Of a stretch of 64,000 nucleotides of DNA, positions 36,201 to 46,110 are shown one piece after another (positions within the stretch are counted from its first letter, which is position 1; every line of letters starts with the position of its first letter). The stretch is from Undaria pinnatifida (taxonomy: Eukaryota > Sar > Phaeophyceae > Laminariales > Alariaceae). Location: assembly GCA_012845835.1 (NCBI GenBank), contig JABAKD010000009.1, positions 5,122,904 to 5,186,903 on the forward strand, given 5' to 3'. The position numbers and the translations under genes are program-made. The notes below the pieces were generated by a model that did no database searches, had not been told where the DNA came from, and saw only the letters and a program-made list of their open reading frames with translations.

Positions 36201-39200
36201 GTGTAGAACGTGCCATGTGATGGGAAACAATGTCGCAGTCTTGCGCTCTAATGCATTGATCCGATGTCCAAACAAAGATACCCAGTTCACTCCTCCTAGT
36301 AACTGCAAGTCAACTAGTTACGCATGGACCTCAAAGTCAAGGTTCAAATACGTCCCCTTGATGATAAGCCGGCAACTAGAGGAACTTCATGCTCACATAA
36401 TCAGAGTAAAAATGCGACCACACATTTAGGCCTGAGTATGAACAGCGACAATGATACTAGTAATTCAATTGCCAGCGAGAAACACTCTAGAAAAGAAAGA
36501 GCAAACGCATCTGCTAGAGGTTCAACAGCGTCCATGGTTTTGGGTTTCAGTGTTGCAATGTTTGATGCGATCGTTTGATTTTTCCTTAAGCCCAGCCATA
36601 CTACTTTCGATCCATTGCCTATGAATACTACATGCTACGATAGAAGTACCACCTTTCGTCTGAAATGGTTTTTGGATGACGGGACTCCTGAAACTCACAA
36701 CGTCGTCGAAAATAGTTTGGTTTTCTTGCATAATTCCCGTTGAATACTTGGGCCATGGGATTTTTCATCTGGTAACAGTTTTATTTCCCTCCAATACAGC
36801 TTTTGGGAGAGGTATTAGGCTCCTAAAATGAGGAAACCCGGAAAAAAAACGTGGTGTACCTCCATCGTAGCACGCGTCGAAAGGCAGACACTGAATAATA
36901 ATAGCCGATGACTCAAGAAATCGCCATTCTAAACGTGGGAGGGGGCACAAACAGCACCGCTCCAATCCCTGGATACGCAGCAGATTTGAAACCACAACGT
37001 TTTGTTACCATATTACGCAATGACACCATAGATACCTTATGTCGCTGTCATTTGGACTGACCCACTACACTGTAGCATCGACGACAATCAGCCATGCTAG
37101 AACATAAATAAGAAGCCGCTGAAAGCTGTCAGGATATTTTAATGCAAGAGGAACTGAATGTACTATATGAAGCCCCTGCAAGCTGTCAGGATATTTTTAG
37201 CGCAAGAACAACTCAATAAGCTATAGCTGGTTATGGTGTTGTGTATGTTAGTTTTCTGCATCCCACTATCATATTTGTTCTACTTCTCCAACTCCTTTCT
37301 TCTCGTAACTTAGATCCGGGCCCACACAGCGGGCATTTCTCCCCCTCCCCCACCAGCATATGCTTATGGCTTTGCTTGGGTACGGAGCCGTGCCGTTATT
37401 GCAGGCATGTTGTATTTCTGTGCCGCCAGAAGTTAGAAGAAGGCAGCGTTAGGGGGTTCACTCTTGGGTGCTTCTTTTTTTTTGTGGCTCAGAGCTCCTC
37501 GCGCGAGTGGCCACCGCTTCCGTCCTTAAGGGTAGCGAAATGCACCGCCACGGCCTATTTTTGGTACGTAGCACGCGATATCTACTTTCAAGTCAGTTTT
37601 TAAGAGGTCTAATGTATATGAGAGATAACGTGGCAATTCACGCTGCTTTTACCCTACCATACATCTACTCTACTCTACTCTCCGGCAGCAGCTGCATGCT
37701 ATACTGCTGCAACGCCGTCGCAAGCATCCTAATAGCTTCAAAAATGCACCATACTTTGAAGTATGATAACAAAATCATACTCTAATCATACTACTGTAGT
37801 TACGCTCCACCACATACGAGCTAAAAGAACAAGTCGGAAGAAAAGCACAATAGTTGATATCGTTGTTATTAATAGTATAATTGCCATTCGACAAATGTAG
37901 AACGAGCTTCAACGTCAATTGTGTACGCACATTCCAATAACGACGAACCATAATTAAGGCAAATCCCCCCTGCCCGAAAGGGAAAACCCGTTAATGTCTC
38001 ACCATTTGCGGGTCTGTGCTGGCTTCGATTGTGTTTAGGTTGATGCCATTTCCGTAGCTGTGCTCGCCGCCCATGAGCAGTATGACCCTGATATCATCTC
38101 TTTGGCCAACCTCCTGAATGGCCGCTGTCAGCCGTTCGCACTGAGAGGTGCTCGCGGCGCCGTTGTAGAAGTCGCTGTGCACGTAAGCGATTTCGTTCTC
38201 GACGGACACCCAGACCTTTCGTGGTGTGGGCCACAAAACACGGAGAGTATGGCAACCATGGCCAGTCAGTAGGCATTTGTTGCGACGCGTGGCTTGCGAC
38301 TTCTTCGTGGTGAATAAGGAATGATATATCATATAGGCCGCTCTAAGAGCCGTACCAACGCATTTATAAACAAGCCGAACGCTACATCCGGAGCGCCACA
38401 GCTGTCTGAATGGGTCCTCCGCATTGCGGGTTGGGTACAGTTTTCACGCGCAGAATTGACGTATAATGAACCGCCCTTTCGACCCTCATACTAACTACCG
38501 TAGGACAACCGGGAGTCACCGACCTATATTCTTCATGAGAGCATGCACACCCCTTGGCACGGGCGATTTGAGTATCACACACAGGTTGCAAATATGACGT
38601 TCGACGTAACCCTCACTCCAGCAGCTTAAACGTATAGACTATTTTGTTGTTATCGTAAACACACAAGGCGAGACCGTGATAAGGTTGTTCTTGATGTTAT
38701 GGTCATGCGACATGGCAGAACCGGAAGCTAAATGTTCAAAGCGTTGTTGGTGGAACTCACTACCGCTGTAACGCAGCGAGCGGCCGGTCGTGGAGCGTTA
38801 CCTTTTACTACGCCAGAGGAATACACTGCCACTATCTTACGCCGCATGGTTACGAGCTTTCAGCTGCTAGTGTGTACTACGCACTTTAGGGTGTCTACCA
38901 ACCATCAAGATCTCGCGTCACCTGCGCAAAACCACCAGTCCTCTTGTCGTCGATATTGCGGTACGTTCAAATCTACGCATTGCACGTTTCCGATCGAAGT
39001 TCAGGTGCTATGGATGATGCGCCTTCTTTTTAACAACGACCACATTTGCGTGCCCAAACGTATATCGAGACCACCCGGAATATGTGAACCTAAACGATTT
39101 ACGCTTCGGATCGACGCTACCATGTTTCGGGTGGTGAGTCTTCGTGTCAGATACTTACCGTAGGCTTTCAACCGAAGTGCAAAAATTATGGTGGTGCGAA

Positions 39201-42200
39201 TTCCTTGCACCAATCAATATATACATGTACGGCCATAAACGGCTTCAGTACGATTTCAGTACCTCCTGGAATGTGGACGGTCTCTCTCCGAAGGGCACGT
39301 AAAGAGGAGGCTCGGGGATACAAGGCAGATCATCCACAACGTCCTTTGGGAGAGCCGATGTCGATGGCAGCTTGATAGAAGGAACTTGGCATTTGTCGAC
39401 GGATTTGCTGGTGCTGCTGTGGTTGATGTTGCTGGTGCGCTTCATGTGCGAAATCCAGAGTCCCGTCCCGTCCGAGCACTTGAAAAGAACAGCTCCGTGT
39501 CGTTTACCTGTTTTCGCATTCAGGAATAATTTCGAAATTCTTGACAAATACAGTACGGTTGTAGACTATAGGCGCCTTGAACGGCTCATTGGTCCGCACA
39601 TAGTCACAATACAATGGTAAAGAGTAACCACGCTCTTAGGCGCTGTTGCGTAGCAAAGATCGAGATCCGAAAACAGCCACGTGGTGCGATACTTGTAGTG
39701 GTATCCCTTTATGGCCAAAGCATTTCCGACCGAGGGGACTCCTCAACGAAAGAAATACCCACCCACTAGTATTGGAATTTCACAGCATTTCGTGTTCTAT
39801 TGTTTTCTTCACCTAGGCTACGGGGTTGTACATCGGATTGCACCTTCGGATTTATAACCACATGCAGGTGTGGGGCTAAGCATGGACCTGGTCGAGTGAG
39901 GAGCCTCAGAAGCCATATGTGCAGCCCTACCGTGCAGCATATATCAACAAGTTGGTCTCACCCACGGGCTCCCCGCATTCATCGCTCGCCCTTGTCAACA
40001 CCCCTTCCGTTTCGCTGGCGCCACCCTCCCCTTGGGGAAAGGCGCCAAAAAGGCGGTACTTCGTGCCGCGGATAGTGTGCGGACATCCGGGGCTCGAATC
40101 GCTGAAGCGCACGGTTCGTGCCGCTTCTTCAGCGGACATTGTTTCCCAGTCCACGGCGCGGTCTGCTAGCTTCATGGTCGGCCGCAGGGTACCTATCACG
40201 TCGGAATGGCTGGAAAGCAAGCATTGGCGGAGGCAGTCATCGTTTTTGACACACAGCAAGTAGTCTTAGCATAGAGTGGACAGAGGCATCCTCTAATTTT
40301 AATATACACCAAGCGATTCTTTTAGAGCTCTGCAATCAGCGGTATATGCAAGCAGTCCATTCCACACGATTTCTATGACGGAGTTTGTTCATGTACACGA
40401 ACAGCGACGAGGGGGGGGGGAGAAGGGTTGGCGTCGGGGTAACGTCAGGGCTGCGTTGGCTCAGCGGGTTGTCGTCATCTTCCTACCACGATGCGACGTT
40501 ACCCTTACGCGATGGCGTAGCCATTGCAACCATCACCGCTTATTATGCAAAGACTTTAAAATGCCATACACAAAATGCTAAATGTAACCTTCTAGACGTA
40601 AATGTGAGAATGGTTACAGTTTCGTATTAATAACCCAGCTGTCCACATATCAACGTCCGGAAGAGGGTATAAAGCAAGCGACGCGGAACCGGTACGTAGT
40701 TTCTGTATATTCCATTGACCATCCCTGATTGTTAACCCATCCCATACCGGTATACTCGTATTCCATCACATAGTGCTAACCGGTGCCATTTTTATAACCC
40801 CTCTCATATTGCCAACCCATTCCATATCGCTAATCCATCTCACATTCCTAGTCAACCCCGAAATGTTAATCCACACCGTATCGCTGACCCATTCCGTATT
40901 GCTAACGCATCCCATGTTGCTAGCCCGTCCCATATGGCTAGCCAATGATATATTGCTAACGCATACAGTACCATGTCGCTAAACCATCGCGTGTTGACAA
41001 CCCATCCCATACTGATAGTCGTATCCCACATTATTAACCTATCTCATTCTACGAACCTATCTCATGTGGACCCGTCCCGCATGCTGCTAACCCATCCCAT
41101 ATTGATAACCCATCTCATGTTGCTAACCCATCCCATTTTGCTAACCATCCTACATTGCAACACACATTCAATTGTGCTATCCCGTCCCATATTGTCGATC
41201 CCATATCGCTCACGCAGCCCTTTGTTGCTAGCCCATTCCAAATTGTTAATCCATCCAATAATCCTAACCAATCTCTTGTTACTTATTCATTGCAAATTGA
41301 TAACCATTCCATAATGCTAACCCATCCCATATTTCTAGCCCACTCCAAATTGCTAACCATTAAATATTTCCAATACATAATATATTAATACCCCGCCCTC
41401 CAATACTAACACGCATCCCATATTGCTAACCCATCCCATATCGTTAACCCATGTTGCTAACCTGTAGTCCAAAGGCCGTGGCGGAACGCCATGCTGGAGC
41501 CTCGTGAGGGCAGCCCGAACACCAGTCAGGGCCGCTGGCACACATAGCTGCGGAATCGAGTTGTGAAACGATAAATAATATCAGAATCGAGGAATCGGGC
41601 AGCGTGCAAGTATCGGGCGTGAACGACATTGCTCGACAATCTACTACAACATATGTGGCAGTACACCTTCACCACAAGCACGGGGCAATAATGGTTACAA
41701 TAATGGCTATGTTACGTGGTGTTGTTTCGACGGATGCACTACAGCAGAAGATGAGCGGGTTTGGCCAAATATGATCCTGGCGAAGACCGACAAACGGAAC
41801 ATGCAGCAAAACATGTAGACTACGGAAACAAATAATCCTTCGATTGTCAACCAAAATTTTCCACAATAATAATGTTCATGCAATAACCGCTTGTATGCTG
41901 AAGGTCACGAACGCACACAGTTGGACAGAAAAAATAGTGATACGCATGCATCACATGACCGCGTGTGTGCTAAAACTCACTCATGCTGGATACTGTCGGC
42001 TGAAAAAAATAGCAACTTAGTAATAGCGTCAATAATGACCGCTTGTGCGTTCGTACCTTGTTGTAGAAAGCAGACTTTGTGAGCGTTGACGAGTGCGGTA
42101 CAGAGAAGTTGCACGATCTCCACACGGCCCCGGCGTCCATTTCTTCGTCAGCCTGAAGAATGGTTACCCCCCACTGTGGCAGAGAATCTGACCAAAGCAA

Positions 42201-44438
42201 GGGGGCACATTGCTTCAAAAGCGGCAAACACGAATTTCTAACTTTCAGGACTTTCCGCGCGGTCATGACCCGGTCCGCGGATCAGCAGGCTTTACTAAAC
42301 GTCGCGGGTCGAGTCGGGATAGATCAAGAGACGGTCGAACCCACACGGGTCGGGTCAGGACGTTTTCGCAAAAGTCACGGGTCGGGCCGGGTCGCCCTGG
42401 CCCGATCCGACCCGCGAGCCATGATCCGACCCGTGAAAGGCTCCGCTCATTTTGATCGCGATAAAATTAGAGACCCCTTAATATCACGTTGAAGCGAATG
42501 TGACGTCTCTGAAACGGCCTTTCCGCACGCAGAAATATTCAACAGTCGATTTTTTTTTTAGTGAACTAAAACCGCAGAAATGATGCATGAGTTTGTCGTG
42601 CAGTCAAAACGAAACGCAGAAATCACACTCGATGTTTTATAGTTACAGTGAGACCGCTTCAGAAAAAGAGGTACTTGTTCATGTTCAGCACACAAACCGA
42701 ATCAAGATCAGCGTCATCAGCACCCTCAGCATCCTCAGCACAGACAGGATGACCAGCACAGCTAGCCGCTGTGTCGAAAGCAGGTAGCACAGCACAGCCT
42801 GCGCACATGCCGTGCGTAGCCAGTGTCGGGGATGGGAGCCGCTCGCCGGGTTCGCCGGGTGGGTACTGCTGCTCTCGTGTGCCTGCTGCGATCCGAACTG
42901 CTCAGCATGTCGAGACAGCAACTACGTCGTGGCCTTGGTCAGCAAGTTAAACGCTGTGGAGAGGCCGGGGGGTTGGCCAACGATCCCGTTGCGTAAGTGT
43001 GCGAAGGAAAAGGCGGTCGCGGCCAACTTTGCACGCTCTCGGTACTTGAATGCACTACAGTGGCGGTCCCTCCGAACGCAGATACGACGGTAGTAAGCGG
43101 GGTGGGTCCCTTTTTAAGGGATTTTGTTGCCGCGCCTCGGGCGGGCACTTGCGCGAGTGACCCCCCTGTTCGTTTTGGTGCTGCTCCAGTAGGTTCTTCT
43201 CCTCTGTCCTCGATCGATGATGTGCCGGGGCACATCATCGGTCGAGGACAGAGAGGATGAGCTCACCCGACCTTGTCGCTTTTGCGACATTCATCTGCAC
43301 TGGAACAGTAAGCTGCGCCGCGCCAAAAAAAAACTCGGCTGAAGGGAGTTTTGTCGGTGAGGTGTTTGAAACAGTAATTGGTGAGCGGTGAAAACCCGGG
43401 AGCTGAAAAAAGGCTACCCCCGCCCCTACCGTTGCATTGATCCTCTGCAGCGCCGGAAGGCGCCAGCCGTAAGTGCCGGCACTATAGTGGCAACCGGCAC
43501 TACTCCGCAAACTGGTACTACTGGCTGACCCCATAAATATGAGCCAAAATATTTCACAGGCACTGTAACGGTCAACCGGCACTAACCAACCGGCACCATG
43601 GCGACAAACCCACTGTGATAAATTTCCTACCTCTGAGCGCCCAATCGATGGAGCTGATGCCCCTGTCCCCGCGGACCCCTGGGTGCACGATCAGCACTGG
43701 ACAAGTCAGGTTATTCTTCCACAAGCGGTCTGGCACGCGCTTGGTGAGGAAGGGTGCCACTATGGCGTCTGGGCCGAAGGCGTCGTGGGCGGCTAGCATA
43801 TCCTCCTCTCCTCGCGCGACGTGTAGCATAACCTTAATTTGCAAAACGATAAAGTTGCGGACGGGAGCAAACACTGTAGACTAAAGACGAACAGCAAGCA
43901 AGAAGTTGTCACAATCCGCTCACAATCAACCAAACACAGACGGGATGTGCTTCCAAGTTTAGGGAGTGAGAGCGCCACACACAAAGCGTTGGCCATAGTG
44001 TTAGATGAACGTGTTTTGAGCGTTTGAGTGTTTGAGTGTTCTCGACACGTCCTACGGTAGACGTGCACCGTTTTTTTTTTGTGAGGTCCTTCACTTCAGC
44101 GGCTCTATGGCTCACCCAAACACTGGCTTTATTTTAGCAAACCGAACGTGCAATCCGACCAAGAAATCGGTGGCGTCATTATGAAAATAATATCCTTTCG
44201 CAAACAAGAAGAAGAGCATTCCGACCATTTTGGGTCAAGGAGTGTTAAGAAGCCCCATCGTTCAGAGCAGGAAATGCCAAAAAGTCGTTTTCCTTAATGC
44301 CCCCGGTCGTATGATACGGTACCATACGGTAACACCATCACCATCGGACTGCGCATCGGTTCATTTGTTTCCCGATATCAGACTGATTCCACGATAGCCC
44401 CGGGGCCTCAAAAACCATCGATTTTCTTTAACGAACGT

Positions 44439-44515
<77 letters not shown>

Positions 44516-45316
44516 GGCTGCTCGACACAACAAGGAAATACACCGTTGAAAATAGCGTATATTTTCCTGTGTGCAAAGGTCTATCGATGGATGACGTCGG
44601 GGTGTCGAGGGACACCGCATTTCAGGAGATGCAACCGGGAGCCGGTTTTGAAACCGGCGATTTTGTTAAAGAAAATTTGGTGGGCTACCGTAGTAAGACT
44701 ACCGTAGTAAGACGCATCAGTTTGTGTGTGAGGCACAGTATAGAGCTCCCCAAGAGACCGCCCTCACAAACCCTACGTATAGACTATATGTGCATCTTCC
44801 CTCTACCATACCACGCATCACCTGAGTTACTATGTAGATAGACCCACACTCCCGTGTCGTTTTCAGTACACAGCACCGGTACGTACCACGCTTTCGTGCC
44901 GAAATAACTAAGGTTTTCCACAAGCAAATCCACTTCTCGCGGATCGGGTCGGATTAGCGTGACCCGGCCCGACCCGGCCCGTGAGATTCATAACTCTCCG
45001 TAACCCGGCCCGTGAGGCTTCTAACACCTCCTGCCCTGATCCGGCTCGACCCGCGAGGATACGAAAATAATTTTACCAGGCCCCACTCCATCCGCGAGGT
45101 TATGAACAACTCCTGACCTGCTGAGAGCCATGGAAATACCCGCAACGTCACCTGGTGGCCCTGCTCCGTAAGGTTTAGGTACAGGGCCTGACTCATGCCG
45201 TTGTGGGCGTTGGTCAGGAACAGGATGCGCATAGCGCGCGCTCTGGGTGACATCGGCAGCCTGCGCAACGTGCTCGTACTGTGTTGGTCCGGTACTCCTA
45301 GCCGGGGCATCTCCAT
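33100..45316 (-). CDS. hoxX: HoxX/HypX-like protein, full length, 11 exons
   Basis: Homologue of bacterial HoxX/HypX, which converts the formyl group of 10-formyl-THF, via formyl-CoA, to CO for the [NiFe]-hydrogenase active site (known for the bacterial family). Joining 45316-45140, 43832-43631, 42187-42057, 41547-41462, 40209-39962, 39507-39263, 38215-38003, 35471-35295, 34093-33917, 33456-33334 and 33207-33100 gives an uninterrupted 628-residue frame with GT-AG borders and matching phases. Numbering from this start, the formyltransferase-like domain begins at MRILFLT (29) and holds VHPG-x-RGDRG (108-117, His109) and EEMDAG (Asp144). A formyltransferase C-terminal-like part follows, then a crotonase/enoyl-CoA-hydratase fold with GNAGAGG (464-470) and HYK...GGEYW (491-503). 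No stops or frameshifts are seen, so the gene looks under selection. Start, last exon and final stop are the uncertain parts; it may continue into the FolD gene downstream. Bacterial contamination is excluded by the ten introns. Confidence 0.9.
33334..33456 (-). CDS. hoxX: HoxX exon 10 (C-terminal helices)
   Basis: Residues 553-593, helical (IRDRAESLVASGLGDKII, then EKQHERNDAWFERAS). It corresponds to the C-terminal helical part of HoxX (pattern RA..LA....L..L...K..R...D). Acceptor cttgacacag|TTG, donor TTG|GTGTAA followed at once by an intronic stop. Confidence 0.8.
33917..34093 (-). CDS. hoxX: HoxX exon 9 (GGEYW, active-site Glu)
   Basis: Residues 494-552. MELTGGEYWTFFLQGRVG is the HoxX hallmark (bacterial form: LYGSEYWTYLLPRRVG), with Glu501 nine residues after Tyr492. 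Then ITANQAHAMGMVDGLL, the crotonase A-x-x-x-GLVD block. Acceptor tgttacaag|ACG, donor GAG|GTACGC. Confidence 0.93.
35295..35471 (-). CDS. hoxX: HoxX exon 8 (GNAGAGG, active-site Tyr)
   Basis: Residues 435-493. ESWLNINAIND, then RGNAGAGGAMAAMASDVVWA (second crotonase glycine-rich loop) and NVIINPHYK. Tyr492 falls in the HYK motif that is invariant in HypX proteins I remember. Separated from exon 7 by the largest intron (2.5 kb). Acceptor aataaag|GAA, donor AAG|GTGCAC. Confidence 0.93.
35472..38002. other. HoxX intron 7 (2.5 kb)
   Basis: Largest intron. Contains a 209-codon minus frame (36150-35521) without motifs, diverged repeats with GTGCTACGATAG-type words near 36600-36890, a doublet AGCTGTCAGGATATTTT (37123 and 37178), and nothing recognisable as a nested gene. 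Confidence 0.6.
38003..38215 (-). CDS. hoxX: HoxX exon 7 (crotonase domain start)
   Basis: Residues 364-434. VENEIAYVHSDFYNGAAST is the HoxX-specific beginning of the enoyl-CoA-hydratase-like domain; DIRVILLMGGEHSYGNGINL is the crotonase oxyanion-hole loop (G-xx-x-x-F/Y-xx-G). Acceptor ccacgaaag|GTC, donor ATG|GTGAGA, both phase 0. Confidence 0.93.
39263..39507 (-). CDS. hoxX: HoxX exon 6 (GLWISHMKR, interdomain linker)
   Basis: Residues 282-363. GTGLWISHMKR matches the end of the C-terminal formyltransferase-like domain. It is followed by a low-complexity Ser/Asn/Lys linker not typical of bacterial members, then IKLPSTSAL and PPLYVPFGERPSTFQE, the link into the crotonase domain. Acceptor cgaaaacag|GTA, donor GAG|GTACTG. 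Confidence 0.92.
39962..40209 (-). CDS. hoxX: HoxX exon 5 (formyltransferase C-domain start)
   Basis: Completes residue 199 and codes 200-281 plus one base. Contains TLRPTMKLADRAVDW, the conserved LRP-M-ADRA-DW block, and FSDSSPGCPHTIRGTKYRLFG, the substrate-side loop of formyltransferases. Acceptor gctttccag|CCA, donor GTGG|GTGAGA. Confidence 0.92.
40730..41461 (+). repeat. Degenerate minisatellite (CTAACCCATCCCATATTG)n
   Basis: About 40 units of 15-18 bp with consensus TTGCTAACCCATCCCATA, much diverged. It fills most of HoxX intron 4 (41461-40210) and runs up to the 5' splice site, whose GTTAGCAACATGGG is itself a unit on the minus strand. Confidence 0.92.
41462..41547 (-). CDS. hoxX: HoxX exon 4 (short linker exon)
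   Basis: Residues 171-198 plus two bases: an alpha-helical segment (PAALTGVRAALTRLQ) followed by PPRPLDY, matching the end of the HoxX formyltransferase N-domain. Acceptor tccgcag|CTA, donor TACAG|GTTAGC. The donor sits at the edge of the 0.7-kb minisatellite that fills intron 4. Found by phase and family pattern, because the exon is only 86 bp. Confidence 0.85.
42057..42187 (-). CDS. hoxX: HoxX exon 3 (catalytic Asp motif)
   Basis: Residues 127-170. WGVTILQADEEMDAGAVW is the HoxX form of the WG-T...DxGD/DAG block of formyltransferases; Asp144 is the likely catalytic acid. Acceptor ttggtcag|ATT, donor AAG|GTACGA. The codon split across intron 2 reads Asp. Confidence 0.93.
42260..42430. repeat. 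Degenerate CCGACCC-rich repeat, copy 2 (HoxX intron 2)
   Basis: Dense GGTCGGGTC/GACCCG words (for example CGGGTCGGGCCGGGTCGCCC), related to 23420-23640. Confidence 0.65.
43201..43256. repeat. Near-perfect palindrome in HoxX intron 2
   Basis: CTCTGTCCTCGATCGATGAT... is followed after a 2-base centre by its inverse ...ATCATCGGTCGAGGACAGAG; arms of about 26 bp with one clear mismatch. The flanks (42.9-43.2 kb) are unusually GC-rich. Confidence 0.85.
43631..43832 (-). CDS. hoxX: HoxX exon 2 (HPG-GDRG motif)
   Basis: Codes residues 60-126 plus one base. It contains APFLTKRVPDRLW and the HoxX signature VLIVHPGVRGDRGISSIDWA, with His109 in the place of the catalytic histidine of the formyltransferase fold. 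Acceptor aattaag|GTT, donor AGAG|GTAGGA, phase 0 to 1. Confidence 0.93.
44441..44515 (+). repeat. (CAT)25 microsatellite in HoxX intron 1
   Basis: Uninterrupted 75 bp. Reading frames over it give poly-Asp, poly-Met or poly-His and are meaningless. Confidence 0.99.
44935..45115. repeat. Degenerate CCGACCC-rich repeat, copy 3 (HoxX intron 1)
   Basis: GACCCGGCCCGACCCGGCCC and CCGTGAG/CCGCGAG words with CTAACACCTCCTG; it ends within 25 bp of the HoxX exon 1 donor. Confidence 0.65.
45140..45316 (-). CDS. hoxX: HoxX exon 1 (start of formyltransferase domain)
   Basis: Residues 1-59 as counted here. The family N terminus is MRILFLTNAHNGMSQ at 45232; it is preceded by a 28-residue Arg/Ser/Thr/Pro-rich stretch starting MEMPRLGVP at 45316, which could be a targeting leader. 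The frame stays open upstream to an ATG at 45433 with a hydrophobic run (VPSVALLFMLPSLTIAYT), but that part lies in a locally repeated sequence. Alternatively an acceptor (ctgggag) just before 45317 would make this an internal exon. Donor CGG|GTATTT, phase 0. Confidence 0.8.
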
Positions 45317-46110
45317 CCTCCCAGCGTATACCGTATCCCGTTGAGCTGGCCTATTTGGGGGCATAGTGTATGCGATCGTAAGAGATGGCAGCATGAAAAG
45401 CAACGCGACAGACGGTACCATGTGCAATATCACAAGAGAAAGAGCACAATAAATAACAACGTAGCAGATAATACAATTTGTGAGAGCACAACATGTATAG
45501 GAGTGGGGAATCTACATCCTCCCAGGGCTCACGGCATCCCCTGGTGCTGATCTGTTTGGGGGCACCGTATACAACTTTCACAAACCAGAGCACGAATCAG
45601 AACAGCACGGAGAGCATTGTGTACAATACGACAAGAGAAGGCACCATACATTAGAGGACAACAGAAAACACCGATCGGGGCACCCCTCTTTTGCAGTGGT
45701 CTATTAAATACGTAGATGTGTGACCCAAACATGTAAGACGCGGCGTAATGTTAGTTATTTCATGAACTGCAGGCTGTGCCATGTCCAGACTCTCCGAACG
45801 GTGATTGGCAGACATATAGGCGACGCTTCATGAAAGCATCGCGCCTTGGATCGGGGTGTATTTTAGCGTTTTTTGCACTATGAAGTTTGGTCCTTCTGTT
45901 CTGGGTGCTGTCGAGACACGAAATAATGGAGCAATGAATGAGACGCCATGAGCTATTGAGGAGTGCGACCTACCCCGCACCCACACCCTGCGTCTCCACG
46001 GGATTCCTTAGCGCCTCCACCCTCGCAGGGTACACGGCATCCCCTTTTTTTACTGATCTACGTGTGAGGACACCATATGTAAGCATAGTACATAAAGAGT
46101 ACCATCTATC
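45300..46110 (+). repeat. Three diverged copies of a local repeat around the HoxX 5' end
   Basis: Copies near 45312-45450, 45515-45690 and 46010-46110 share CATCCTCCCAG-G...CGGCATCCC, then TTTGGGGGCA and ACAAGAGAA-...ACC(A/-)T. The first copy covers the sequence immediately upstream of HoxX codon 1, so the possible extended leader to 45433 is repeat-derived. Confidence 0.6.

Noticed and set aside
44361..44620. Poly-Asp and poly-Met frames
   Set aside because: Products of the (CAT)25 repeat inside a HoxX intron.
33100..45316. Bacterial contamination as the source of HoxX
   Set aside because: Ten spliceosomal-type introns with consistent phases, filled with the same repeats as the rest of the window.
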